Shown here piece after piece: positions 29,669 through 37,368 of a stretch of DNA of 64,000 nucleotides; within the stretch, counting starts at the first letter, position 1, and every line of letters begins with the position of its first letter. The notes beneath the pieces are model-generated. The model was not told the origin of the DNA, ran no database searches, and saw only the letters and a program-made list of their open reading frames with translations. The position numbers and the translations under genes were made by a program. The stretch spans positions 57,201-121,200 of the forward strand of contig WGLR01000007.1 in assembly GCA_016125475.1 (NCBI GenBank). Reading direction: 5' to 3'. Source of the stretch: Betaproteobacteria bacterium (lineage in GTDB: Bacteria > Pseudomonadota > Gammaproteobacteria > Burkholderiales > Ga0077523).

Positions 29669-30928
29669 ATGGACGTTCAGAGCTACATGCACGGCATCGG
29701 CCGTACCGCGCGGGAAGCGTCACGAGAGATGGCCCGTGCGGAGTCGCACGCGAAGGATGCGGCGCTGCTCGCGATCGCCGACGCCATCGAGCGCGACCTC
29801 GCACGACTGCTCGCCGCCAACGCGGAGGATGTCGCGGATGCCCGTGATCGCGGGCTCGACGCGGCCATGCTCGATCGCCTCGCGCTCAGCGAGAAGTCCG
29901 CCCGAACGATGGCGCAGGGTCTGCGCGAGATCGCCCAGCTCGCAGACCCGATCGGAGAGATCACCGACCTGCGCTATCGTCCTTCGGGCATACAGGTCGG
30001 CCGCATGCGCGTGCCGCTCGGCGTGATCGGGATCATCTACGAGGCCCGTCCCAACGTCACGGCCGACGCCGCGGGCCTGTGCATCAAGAGCGGCAACGCG
30101 ACGATCCTGCGCGGCGGTTCCGAAGCGATCCGCTGCAACCGTGCGATCGCCTCCTGCGTGCAGGAAGGTCTGCAGAGCGCCGGGCTGCCCGCGTCCGCCG
30201 TGCAGGTCATCGAGACGACGGACCGTGCCGCGGTCGGCGAGCTGATCACGATGAAGGACTTCGTCGACGTGATCGTGCCCCGCGGCGGCAAGGGACTCAT
30301 CGAGCGCATCAGCACCGAATCGCGCATCCCCGTGATCAAGCACCTGGACGGCATCTGCCACGTCTACGTCGACGACGAGGCGGACCCGGACAAGGCGGTC
30401 CACATCGCCGACAACGCGAAGACCCAGCGCTACGGAACCTGCAACACGATGGAAACGCTGCTCGTGCACGAAGCGATCGCGCCGCGCGTGCTGCCCGAAC
30501 TCGCCCGCATCTACGAAGCGAAGGGCGTCGAGCTGCGCGGCTGCGAACGCGCGCGCGGCATCGTGGGCGCGACGATGAAGCCCGCGACCGACGAGGACTG
30601 GTACACCGAATATCTGGCACCGATCCTGAGTGTTCGGGTCGTGGCGGACGTGGACGCGGCGATCGCGCACATCAACACTTACGGGTCCCAGCACACGGAC
30701 GCGATCGTCACCGAGAACTACACCCGCGCGCGGCGGTTCCTGCGCGAGGTCGATTCGAGTTCCGTGATGGTGAACGCGTCCACGCGCTTCGCGGACGGCT
30801 TCGAATACGGCCTCGGGGCCGAGATCGGTATCTCGACCGACAAGCTGCACGCGCGCGGACCGGTCGGACTCGAAGGCCTCACGTCGCTCAAGTACGTCGT
30901 GCTCGGCGACGGCCACGTGCGACGCTGA
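29669..30928 (+). CDS. proA: Gamma-glutamyl phosphate reductase
   Basis: A 419-residue aldehyde-dehydrogenase-fold enzyme that reduces glutamyl-5-phosphate to the semialdehyde in proline synthesis. Cys258 in Tyr-Gly-Thr-Cys-Asn-Thr-Met-Glu-Thr is catalytic; Glu-Ala-Arg-Pro-Asn-Val-Thr is another ProA signature. The ATG at 29669 follows GGCAGG. In the 188-base gap after holA, TTCAGG (29513-29518) and TAGAAT (29537-29542), spaced by 18 bases, form a weak promoter candidate. holA-proA is a usual betaproteobacterial pair. Confidence 0.96.
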   Translation: MDVQSYMHGIGRTAREASREMARAESHAKDAALLAIADAIERDLARLLAANAEDVADARDRGLDAAMLDRLALSEKSARTMAQGLREIAQLADPIGEITDLRYRPSGIQVGRMRVPLGVIGIIYEARPNVTADAAGLCIKSGNATILRGGSEAIRCNRAIASCVQEGLQSAGLPASAVQVIETTDRAAVGELITMKDFVDVIVPRGGKGLIERISTESRIPVIKHLDGICHVYVDDEADPDKAVHIADNAKTQRYGTCNTMETLLVHEAIAPRVLPELARIYEAKGVELRGCERARGIVGATMKPATDEDWYTEYLAPILSVRVVADVDAAIAHINTYGSQHTDAIVTENYTRARRFLREVDSSSVMVNASTRFADGFEYGLGAEIGISTDKLHARGPVGLEGLTSLKYVVLGDGHVRR

Positions 30929-30932
30929 GTGG

Positions 30933-31316
30933 ATGGGGCTGTCGTTCATGGCATCGTGGAGCTGGATCAAGTACGCACCGTGGGGCGAGATTGCCAGGGC
31001 AGCCTCGCGCGTGCCGGACCTCGTCCGGGACATCCGCAAGCCCCGCGAGGGCGGCGACGAGGCGCCGCGTTCCCCGGGTGCACCGGAATCTCCGCCCGAC
31101 ATCGCACAGCTCAAGTTCGAGATGGAGTTGATGAAGGCAAACCTGGAGCGTCTGCGTGCACACTCCGAAAACCAGGCAAAGGCGATGGAAGATCAGGCGC
31201 GAGTGCTCGCGGAGAGCTTCGATGCGATCTCCGCGCGGCTGCGCTTCGCGACATGGCTCGCCGCGTGTGCGGTCATCGCGGGCGTCGTCGCACTCGTCGC
31301 TGCATTCATGCGCTGA
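30933..31316 (+). CDS. Small coiled-coil, single-pass membrane protein of unknown function
   Basis: A 127-residue protein I do not recognise. It has an amphipathic Trp-rich N-terminus, a charged Pro-rich stretch (about 35-58) and a coiled-coil helix (about 59-100). A C-terminal transmembrane helix (about 105-125) ends in Phe-Met-Arg, a tail-anchored layout. It starts four bases after the proA stop and ends 33 bases before lpdA, so it may be cotranscribed with either. Codon use fits a real gene. The internal ATG at 30948 is an alternative start. Confidence 0.7.
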   Translation: MGLSFMASWSWIKYAPWGEIARAASRVPDLVRDIRKPREGGDEAPRSPGAPESPPDIAQLKFEMELMKANLERLRAHSENQAKAMEDQARVLAESFDAISARLRFATWLAACAVIAGVVALVAAFMR

Positions 31317-31349
31317 CGCGCGCGCATACCCAACTGAAGACAGGAGCGG

Positions 31350-33140
31350 ATGTTGAGCAATCTGGTCGAAGTTCGTGTTCCCGACATCGGTGACTTCAAG
31401 GACGTCCCGATCATCGAAATCCTCGTCAAGCCCGGCGACAGCGTGCAGGTCGAGGATTCGCTCGTGACCCTCGAGTCCGACAAGGCCACGATGGAGGTGC
31501 CCTCGCCCGCAGCCGGAACCGTTCGCGAGATCAAGGTCAAGGTCGGCGACAAGGTGTCCCAGGGCGCCCTCATCGTCACCGTGGAATCTCAGGGTGCGAC
31601 GGCCGCCGCCCCGGAGAAGGCGGCAGGTGCCGCCGCGCCCGCGCCTGCTGCACCGGCACCTTCGGCTGCGGCGCCGTCGGCCCCGCCGTCGTCCGCCCAA
31701 GCGAAGAGCACCACCGCCGTCGAGCACGGTGACGTCCACGGCGAGGTGGTCGTGCTCGGTTCCGGGCCCGGTGGCTACACGGCCGCCTTCCGCGCCGCGG
31801 ATCTCGGCAGGAAGGTCGTCCTGATCGAACGCTACGAGACGCTCGGCGGCGTCTGCCTCAACGTGGGCTGCATCCCGTCGAAGGCGCTGCTGCACGCCGC
31901 GCGCGTGATCTCCGAAGCGGAGGAGATGTCGCACTTCGGCGTCAAGTTCGGCAAGCCGTCCGTCGACCTGGACGGCCTGCGCTCGTGGAAGGAGGGCGTC
32001 GTCGGCCGACTGACCAAGGGGCTCGCCGGACTGGCGAAGCAACGCAAGGTGCAGGTGGTCACGGGCGTCGGGCGCTTCACCAGCCCGCACATGATCGAGG
32101 TGACCGCCGCGGACGGCAGGAAGACGCGCGTGTCCTTCGACAACTGCATCGTCGCGGCGGGCTCGTCGGTCGCTCGACTGCCCGGCTTTCCGTACGACGA
32201 TGCGCGGCTCATCGACTCGACCGGCGCCCTCATGCTCCAGGACATTCCGAAGCGACTGCTCGTGATCGGCGGCGGCATCATCGGACTCGAGATGGCCTGC
32301 GTGTACGATGCCCTGGGCTCGCGGGTGAGCGTGGTGGAACTCGCCGACGGACTCATCCCCGGTGCCGACCGCGACATCGTGCGGCCGCTGCACAAGCGCA
32401 TCGAGAAGCGCTACGAGTCCATCCTGCTGAAGACCAGGGTCTCCAGGCTGGACGCGCTGAAGGGCGGCCTGAAGGCGACGTTCGAAGGAGCCTCCGCGCC
32501 GGAGCCGCAGACCTACGACCGCGTTCTGATGGCGGTGGGACGTCGTCCGAACGGCCGCGACATCGGCGCCGAAAACGCCGGTGTGACCGTGAACGAACGC
32601 GGCTACGTTCCGGTCGACAATCAGCAGCGCACCAACGTCGCGCACATCTTCGCGATCGGCGACATCTGCGGGGAGCCCATGCTCGCGCACAAGGCGACCC
32701 ACGAAGGCAAGCTCGCCGCGGAGATCATCGCCGGGCACAAGGCCGCATTCGACGCGCGCACGATCCCTTCCGTCGCGTACACCGATCCGGAAGTCGCCTG
32801 GATGGGTCTCACGGAGACGCAGGCCAAGGCGCAGGGCGTCGAGTACGAGAAGGCCTCCTTCCCGTGGGCGGCGAGCGGACGTGCGCTCGCGACCGGCCGT
32901 GACGAAGGCGTGACCAAGCTGCTGTTCGAGAAGAACACGAAACGGCTGCTGGGCGCGGCCATGGTCGGGCCGAATGCCGGCGAACTCATCGCCGAGACGG
33001 TGCTCGCACTCGAGATGGGCGCGGACGCGCAGGACATCGGCCTGACGATCCACCCGCACCCGACGCTGTCCGAAACGGTCTTCTTCGGCGCGGAGATCGC
33101 GGAAGGCAGCATCACCGACCTCTACATGCCGAAGCGCTGA
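31350..33140 (+). CDS. lpdA: Dihydrolipoyl dehydrogenase with N-terminal lipoyl domain (E3)
   Basis: A 596-residue flavoprotein that reoxidises dihydrolipoamide for 2-oxoacid dehydrogenase complexes. Residues 1-80 are a lipoyl domain with Lys45 in Glu-Ser-Asp-Lys-Ala-Thr-Met. An Ala/Pro-rich linker follows, then the E3 core with the redox pair Cys169/Cys174 in Gly-Gly-Val-Cys-Leu-Asn-Val-Gly-Cys and the C-terminal His-Pro-His-Pro-Thr. Lipoyl-E3 fusions are known from betaproteobacterial pyruvate dehydrogenases. No E1 or E2 gene is nearby. The ATG sits only three bases after AGGAG; the next codon, TTG, is better spaced. Confidence 0.95.
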   Translation: MLSNLVEVRVPDIGDFKDVPIIEILVKPGDSVQVEDSLVTLESDKATMEVPSPAAGTVREIKVKVGDKVSQGALIVTVESQGATAAAPEKAAGAAAPAPAAPAPSAAAPSAPPSSAQAKSTTAVEHGDVHGEVVVLGSGPGGYTAAFRAADLGRKVVLIERYETLGGVCLNVGCIPSKALLHAARVISEAEEMSHFGVKFGKPSVDLDGLRSWKEGVVGRLTKGLAGLAKQRKVQVVTGVGRFTSPHMIEVTAADGRKTRVSFDNCIVAAGSSVARLPGFPYDDARLIDSTGALMLQDIPKRLLVIGGGIIGLEMACVYDALGSRVSVVELADGLIPGADRDIVRPLHKRIEKRYESILLKTRVSRLDALKGGLKATFEGASAPEPQTYDRVLMAVGRRPNGRDIGAENAGVTVNERGYVPVDNQQRTNVAHIFAIGDICGEPMLAHKATHEGKLAAEIIAGHKAAFDARTIPSVAYTDPEVAWMGLTETQAKAQGVEYEKASFPWAASGRALATGRDEGVTKLLFEKNTKRLLGAAMVGPNAGELIAETVLALEMGADAQDIGLTIHPHPTLSETVFFGAEIAEGSITDLYMPKR

Positions 33141-33142
33141 GC

Positions 33143-33991
33143 GTGTCCCTGCTCCAGAATCCCGGATTCGTCCCGCTGATCTCGCCACAGGGCGAGATCA
33201 GCGGCGAGAGCTGGTGGTTCGTGTTCCGTGGCAACCACCTGCTCGTGCATCGCGACGAGGCCCGCGTCGGCATCCCGCTCGTCGCGCACCCGAGCGCGCT
33301 CGGCATCGAGCCGGTCACCAGCCAGTATCTGGGAACGCTGGAGGGCCGTCACTGCTTCGCCGCCGAATGCGACGAGCGCGTCGAAGCGCCGGAGGATCTT
33401 CGCTGGGCTGGCCTGCGCAGCCTGTTCGGTGTCATCGACGACGCAACGTTCCTGCTCGCGGGACGTGCCGTCCAGATCGTGGACTGGGACCGCTCGCACC
33501 GGTACTGCGGCCGTTGCGGCACGCCGACCGAGCGCCGCGAAGGCGAGCGTGCACGCGTCTGCCCTGCGTGCGGACAGACGCATTACCCCCGGCTTGCACC
33601 CGTGGCCATGGCTCTCGTGCGGCGCGGGCGCGAACTGCTGCTCGCCCGCTCTCCGCATTTCCCGCCCGGGATGTTCTCGGCCCTCGCGGGATTCGTCGAA
33701 CCTGGCGAGAGCATCGAGGAGTGCCTCGTGCGCGAGGTACGCGAGGAGGTGGGTGTCGAGGTCGAGAACCTGCGCTATTTCTCGAGCCAGCCGTGGCCGT
33801 TCCCGCACTCGCTGATGATCGCGTTCCACTGCGACTACGTTTCGGGGGAGATCGTGCCGCAGCCGGGCGAGATCGAGGCAGCGGACTGGTTCACGCCGGA
33901 ACGACTGCCGCCCGCCCTGCCCCACCGGCTGAGCATCGCGCGGAGGCTCATCGACGAGGCACTCGTCGAGCTGCGCGATCGGGACACCTGA
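33143..33991 (+). CDS. nudC: NAD(H) pyrophosphatase / RNA deNADding enzyme NudC
   Basis: A 282-residue Nudix hydrolase that cleaves NADH and NAD-capped RNA. A zinc ribbon (Cys-Gly-Arg-Cys and Cys-Pro-Ala-Cys) precedes the Nudix box Gly-Phe-Val-Glu-Pro-Gly-Glu-Ser...Arg-Glu-Val-Arg-Glu-Glu-Val-Gly. The diagnostic Ser-Gln-Pro-Trp-Pro-Phe-Pro-His-Ser-Leu-Met motif follows. The GTG start is two bases after the lpdA stop, so coupling is likely. Confidence 0.94.
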   Translation: MSLLQNPGFVPLISPQGEISGESWWFVFRGNHLLVHRDEARVGIPLVAHPSALGIEPVTSQYLGTLEGRHCFAAECDERVEAPEDLRWAGLRSLFGVIDDATFLLAGRAVQIVDWDRSHRYCGRCGTPTERREGERARVCPACGQTHYPRLAPVAMALVRRGRELLLARSPHFPPGMFSALAGFVEPGESIEECLVREVREEVGVEVENLRYFSSQPWPFPHSLMIAFHCDYVSGEIVPQPGEIEAADWFTPERLPPALPHRLSIARRLIDEALVELRDRDT

Positions 33992-34001
33992 AAGCAGCCG
34001 C

Positions 34002-34622
34002 ATGATCGTCATCTGGGGTCGCGACAATTCGGTCAACGTGCAGAAGCCCCTGTGGCTCTGCGAGGAAGTCGGTCTGCCCTGCGACCGGCGCGAGGCCGGG
34101 GGCGCGTTCGGTGTCGTCGACACGCCCGAATACCGCGCACTCAACCCCAACGGCCTCGTCCCGACCATGGTCGACGATGGCTTCGTGCTCTGGGAATCGA
34201 ACGCAATCGTGCGCTACCTCGCCGCTGTCCATTCGGAGGGTGACCTCTGGCCTCTCGAACCCAGGATCCGGGCCGAGGCGGACCGCTGGATGGACTGGCA
34301 GAACACCACGCTCTGGCCCGCGTTGCGACCCCTCTTCTGGAACCTCGTGCGCACACCCGAAGCGGATCGCGACGCTCGCGAGATCGCTGCTTCGCACGCG
34401 CTCAGCGGACAGGTGCTCGGCGTTCTCGACACGCACCTCGGCGACCGCGCCTTCGTCGCAGGTGACCGCTTCACGATGGGAGACATTCCCGTGGGCTGTG
34501 CGGTGTGGCGCTGGCTCGCCCTGCCGATCGAGCGCGTGGCGTTGCCGAACCTCGAGCGCTGGTTCGCGGCCCTTGCGGCCCGGCCCGCATTCAAGCGGGT
34601 CGTCATGAAACCGCTCACGTGA
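34002..34622 (+). CDS. Glutathione S-transferase family protein
   Basis: A 206-residue cytosolic GST. The thioredoxin-like N-terminal domain has Trp-Gly-Arg-Asp-Asn-Ser-Val-Asn (Ser10 in the catalytic position), Asn-Gly-Leu-Val-Pro-Thr with the cis-proline, and Trp-Glu-Ser-Asn-Ala-Ile for the glutathione gamma-glutamyl group. A helical C-terminal domain follows. The substrate is unknown. It starts ten bases after nudC and overlaps the next start by GTGA. Confidence 0.88.
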   Translation: MIVIWGRDNSVNVQKPLWLCEEVGLPCDRREAGGAFGVVDTPEYRALNPNGLVPTMVDDGFVLWESNAIVRYLAAVHSEGDLWPLEPRIRAEADRWMDWQNTTLWPALRPLFWNLVRTPEADRDAREIAASHALSGQVLGVLDTHLGDRAFVAGDRFTMGDIPVGCAVWRWLALPIERVALPNLERWFAALAARPAFKRVVMKPLT

Positions 34623-35005
34623 TCACGCGCGCGTCGATCGACCGCCTCTGGCGCGGGATCGGCTGGATCGGCGTCGCCATCGTGACGTACTACTCGCTCG
34701 TGCCGAACCCGCCATCGCTGGACATCGAACAGGGCGACAAGGTCCAGCACCTGATCGCGTACGGCAGTCTCATGCTGTGGTTCGCGCAGATCCGGCTCGA
34801 CCGCCGGCAGCGCATCGCCACGGCCGCGGCACTCGCGGCGATGGGTGTGGTGATCGAGTTCCTGCAGCGCTGGACGGGCTGGCGGGACTTCTCGGTGTTC
34901 GACATGATGGCGAACGCGTGCGGGGTACTCGTCGGCTGGCTCGCCGCGCCGCCACGGCTACCGAATTTCCGGGATCTCGCGAGGCGTCTGCTCGGTGTCA
35001 CCTGA
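34619..35005 (+). CDS. VanZ-like family membrane protein
   Basis: A 128-residue protein with three to four hydrophobic helices. Lys-Val-Gln-His-Leu-Ile-Ala-Tyr-Gly-Ser-Leu, Val-Val-Ile-Glu-Phe-Leu-Gln and Arg-Asp-Phe-Ser-Val-Phe-Asp-Met-Met-Ala-Asn-Ala-Cys-Gly are the conserved parts of VanZ-like proteins. VanZ itself gives teicoplanin resistance, but most chromosomal members have no known function. The GTG start overlaps the GST stop, indicating translational coupling. It ends the plus-strand series that begins at lpdA. Confidence 0.82.
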   Translation: MITRASIDRLWRGIGWIGVAIVTYYSLVPNPPSLDIEQGDKVQHLIAYGSLMLWFAQIRLDRRQRIATAAALAAMGVVIEFLQRWTGWRDFSVFDMMANACGVLVGWLAAPPRLPNFRDLARRLLGVT

Positions 35006-35461
35006 GGTGCCCCCCGGCCGCGACGAACCGCGCCCGGCAGAGCCACGCCGAACCCGGCTCGTGCCCGTACGACTGCAACGACACGACCGGGTCGCGACTC
35101 GCGGAAAGGCAATGACGCAAACACGGCCCGGGGCTCGTCGGCAGTGACACGAGCATTTCCGCGCGCCGCGTCACGGCAATCACGGCGGACCGGTTACGGA
35201 ATCCGGGGTCCGGCCGCCGAGCGCGCGGGAGTCTGCCGTCGTTGCCCGACAGTCGGCAGTCCCACGGACCGCCGCCCCTGTCCTCCCGCGCGATCCCATC
35301 GGGCGATGGCCCGGCACCATCGTCCCGGCGACGCGTTCACCACGTCGCGGCGAGGGTGCAGGATCGAGCCAGACGCACCGCAGCATCGCAAGCACTCGAT
35401 CACGGCGAGTGCCAGCAGAAGATGCCTCCCCGGCACGCTCTGAAACGGCTTCCCCCCGCAA
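35006..35461 (+). other. 456-base stretch without a supported gene
   Basis: I see no gene, tRNA or strong hairpin here. A minus-strand reading of about 147 codons spans part of it (35180-35623) but is Arg/Gly/Thr-rich, matches no family I know and runs into the promoter region of the next gene. This is the longest non-coding stretch in the window and may be a relic or a regulatory leader. Confidence 0.5.
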
Positions 35462-35491
35462 TTGACACTCGCGCTGCAACAAGAGTAGCGT
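35462..35491 (+). promoter_or_regulatory. Candidate promoter with consensus TTGACA -35 element
   Basis: TTGACA at 35462-35467 is a perfect -35 element. TAGCGT at 35486-35491 is a weak -10 at 18-base spacing. Transcription from here would leave a leader of about 150 bases before the amidohydrolase GTG. A consensus -35 with a weak -10 is typical of an activated or tightly controlled promoter. Confidence 0.5.
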
Positions 35492-35508
35492 GATTCGCGC
35501 CAGGATCA

Positions 35509-35556
35509 GCAGTCCCTGCGAGGCAGTCGCAGTTGCAGTTGCGTTGGCAGTCCCTG
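35509..35556 (+). repeat. Directly repeated GCAGTCCCTG in the amidohydrolase leader
   Basis: The 10-mer GCAGTCCCTG occurs at 35509-35518 and again at 35547-35556, 38 bases apart. Between them lie further GCAG and GTTGC reiterations. The copies lie just downstream of the candidate promoter, where a regulator or an RNA-level control element could act. Confidence 0.55.
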
Positions 35557-35646
35557 TCACGGAGCCTGTTACGTCATGCATGCGATACACGGCAGGTTCC
35601 GCACGACCTTTCCTCACACACAAGACATAAGTAGGGAGGCAGCACT

Positions 35647-36972
35647 GTGGAATTCAACATCCTGCAGCACTTCAAGGGTCTCGAGCACCAGCCACTGGAT
35701 CCCTTCAACAGCGACGAGATCGGCACCTCGCTGTTCATGGCCGGCAACATGGGCCCGCGCATCTCCGAGAAGATGGACAAGTTCGCGGCCAGGGCCGGCA
35801 TGGGACGCCGCAGCTTCCTGAAATCCTCGCTCGGCTTCACGGCCGCGATGGTCGCGGCGAACGAAGTCACGGGCATGAAGTTCTTCGAGGTGAGCGAGGC
35901 GGAAGCCGCGGACGTCGACGCGAGGAACGAGTCCTTCATGCTCGCACGCGCGAGCAGCGATTTCATCGTCGACGTGCACACGCACGTCTGCACGCGCCCG
36001 GGTCATTACGTGCTCGGCGAGAACACGACGGAACGCGGGATGTGGTTCGTGCAGCTGCTCGACGATCTCGGCAAGGCGTTCGGCCTGCCGAACGGCACGC
36101 GCGACATGAACGTCGAGAACTACGGCAAGATGATCCTCGAACAGAGCGACACGACCGTGGGCATCTTCAATCCGTTCGGATTCCGCGAGCACTACGGCGG
36201 CCAGGACATGATCCCGATGGACTACCAGGCCCAGGTGCGCCAGCGCTGGCCGAAGTCCACGGTGATGCTCGCAGGGGGCCTCACGCCCAACCAGGGCCTC
36301 GGCGAGACCATCGATCGTCTCAACATGTACGTAAAAGACTACAAGGTCTCCGGCCTCAAGCTCTACACGTTCGACGCGACGCCCCAGAAGGGCTGGTGGT
36401 TCGACGACGAGAAGCTCGCCTATCCCATCTGGGAGGAGTGCCGGAAGCTCGGGATCAAGACCATCGGCTGCCACAAGGGCATCCCGTTCGGCCAGTTCTA
36501 CGCGCGCTATGCGCACGCCGAGGACTTCGACGCGGTTGCCGACGACTTCCTCGATCTCAACTTCGTGGCGTACCACTCCGCGTGGCCGTATCACGCCGAA
36601 CTCGCGGCACTGAAGGGCTTCAAGCCCCAGCGCAAGAACCTCAACTGCGAGGTCGGGTCGACGTTCGCCGCCACGGTCACGAGCCGGCCGCTCGAGTGCG
36701 CGCACGTGCTCGGCACGCTGCTGCGCGACCTCGGCCCGGATCACGTGCTCTGGGGAACGGACTCCCTGCTGTGGGGCAATCCGCAGTGGCAGATCGACGC
36801 GTTCCGCAAGTTCCAGATCCCGGACGAACTCGTCGAGGGCTATGGCTATCCGAAGATCACGCCCGAGATTCGCCGCAAGGTGTTCGGTGAGAACGCGCTG
36901 CGCCTCTGGGACATCGACAAGACGACCGCGATGCAGGCGAAAGCGGAGATCCTCAGCACGGCGATGGCCTGA
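35647..36972 (+). CDS. Amidohydrolase-2 (ACMSD-like) family protein with internal Tat motif
   Basis: A 441-residue metal-dependent TIM-barrel hydrolase or decarboxylase. His111 and His113 (Asp-Val-His-Thr-His), His276 (Gly-Cys-His-Lys-Gly), His310 (Tyr-His-Ser-Ala-Trp-Pro) and Asp372 (Gly-Thr-Asp-Ser) are the likely metal and catalytic residues. A twin-arginine motif Arg54-Arg-Ser-Phe-Leu-Lys precedes a hydrophobic stretch, which suggests Tat export, but about 50 residues lie before it, which is unusual. The GTG start is supported by GGGAGG seven bases upstream. The substrate is unknown. The gene has its own promoter candidate and a strong terminator. Confidence 0.82.
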   Translation: MEFNILQHFKGLEHQPLDPFNSDEIGTSLFMAGNMGPRISEKMDKFAARAGMGRRSFLKSSLGFTAAMVAANEVTGMKFFEVSEAEAADVDARNESFMLARASSDFIVDVHTHVCTRPGHYVLGENTTERGMWFVQLLDDLGKAFGLPNGTRDMNVENYGKMILEQSDTTVGIFNPFGFREHYGGQDMIPMDYQAQVRQRWPKSTVMLAGGLTPNQGLGETIDRLNMYVKDYKVSGLKLYTFDATPQKGWWFDDEKLAYPIWEECRKLGIKTIGCHKGIPFGQFYARYAHAEDFDAVADDFLDLNFVAYHSAWPYHAELAALKGFKPQRKNLNCEVGSTFAATVTSRPLECAHVLGTLLRDLGPDHVLWGTDSLLWGNPQWQIDAFRKFQIPDELVEGYGYPKITPEIRRKVFGENALRLWDIDKTTAMQAKAEILSTAMA

Positions 36973-37001
36973 TCCGCCAGTTCGCGCCCTGCACGCGAGA
37001 G

Positions 37002-37033
37002 GGGTCGGCTGCTGCGCGGGCCGACCCTTTTTT
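37002..37033 (+). terminator. Strong rho-independent terminator after the amidohydrolase gene
   Basis: A perfect 8-bp stem (37002-37009 with 37020-37027), a 10-base loop and a run of six T (37028-37033) lie 30 bases after the stop codon. It should end most transcription from the amidohydrolase promoter before the FmdB gene. Confidence 0.9.
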
Positions 37034-37060
37034 CGCCAACGCACCCCGGAGTTCCGACAC

Positions 37061-37351
37061 ATGCCAACGTACGAATACGCATGCGATCCGTGTCTCGTGA
37101 TCTACCAGACACGCCACAGCATCGCCGCGTCCGGACCGGAGGCCTGCCAGCGCTGCGGCGGGTCCCTGCGGAAGGTGATCTCGGCGCCGAGCCTCAACAC
37201 GAAGCGGTTCACGAGTCCGACCGAAGCGAAGTACTCGAAGCTTTCCGTGAGTGACGAAATCAAGAAGGAAAAGGAGTTGCAGAAGGTCTTCGAGACGATC
37301 TGGGTCCCGCCGGAGGTGAAGCACAATCCGTGGGACGAAGACGATCACTGA
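37061..37351 (+). CDS. FmdB-type zinc ribbon protein
   Basis: A 96-residue protein that begins Met-Pro-Thr-Tyr-Glu-Tyr-Ala-Cys and carries a Cys8-x2-Cys11 ... Cys29-x2-Cys32 zinc ribbon. This is the FmdB/CxxC_CXXC_SSSS family, named after a putative regulator of formamide/acetamide use in Methylophilus. The C-terminal half is charged and helical. Its biochemical role is not established. It lies between the terminator and the di-haem cytochrome gene, which starts 17 bases later. Confidence 0.85.
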   Translation: MPTYEYACDPCLVIYQTRHSIAASGPEACQRCGGSLRKVISAPSLNTKRFTSPTEAKYSKLSVSDEIKKEKELQKVFETIWVPPEVKHNPWDEDDH

Positions 37352-37368
37352 CGACTGCCGCGCGAGTC

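Noticed and set aside
35180..35623. Minus-strand reading frame of about 147 codons in the gap before the amidohydrolase
   Set aside because: Composition is Arg/Gly/Thr/Ala-rich with Thr-Ala-Thr repeats that come from the short nucleotide repeats. It has no family resemblance, and it covers the plus-strand promoter and leader.
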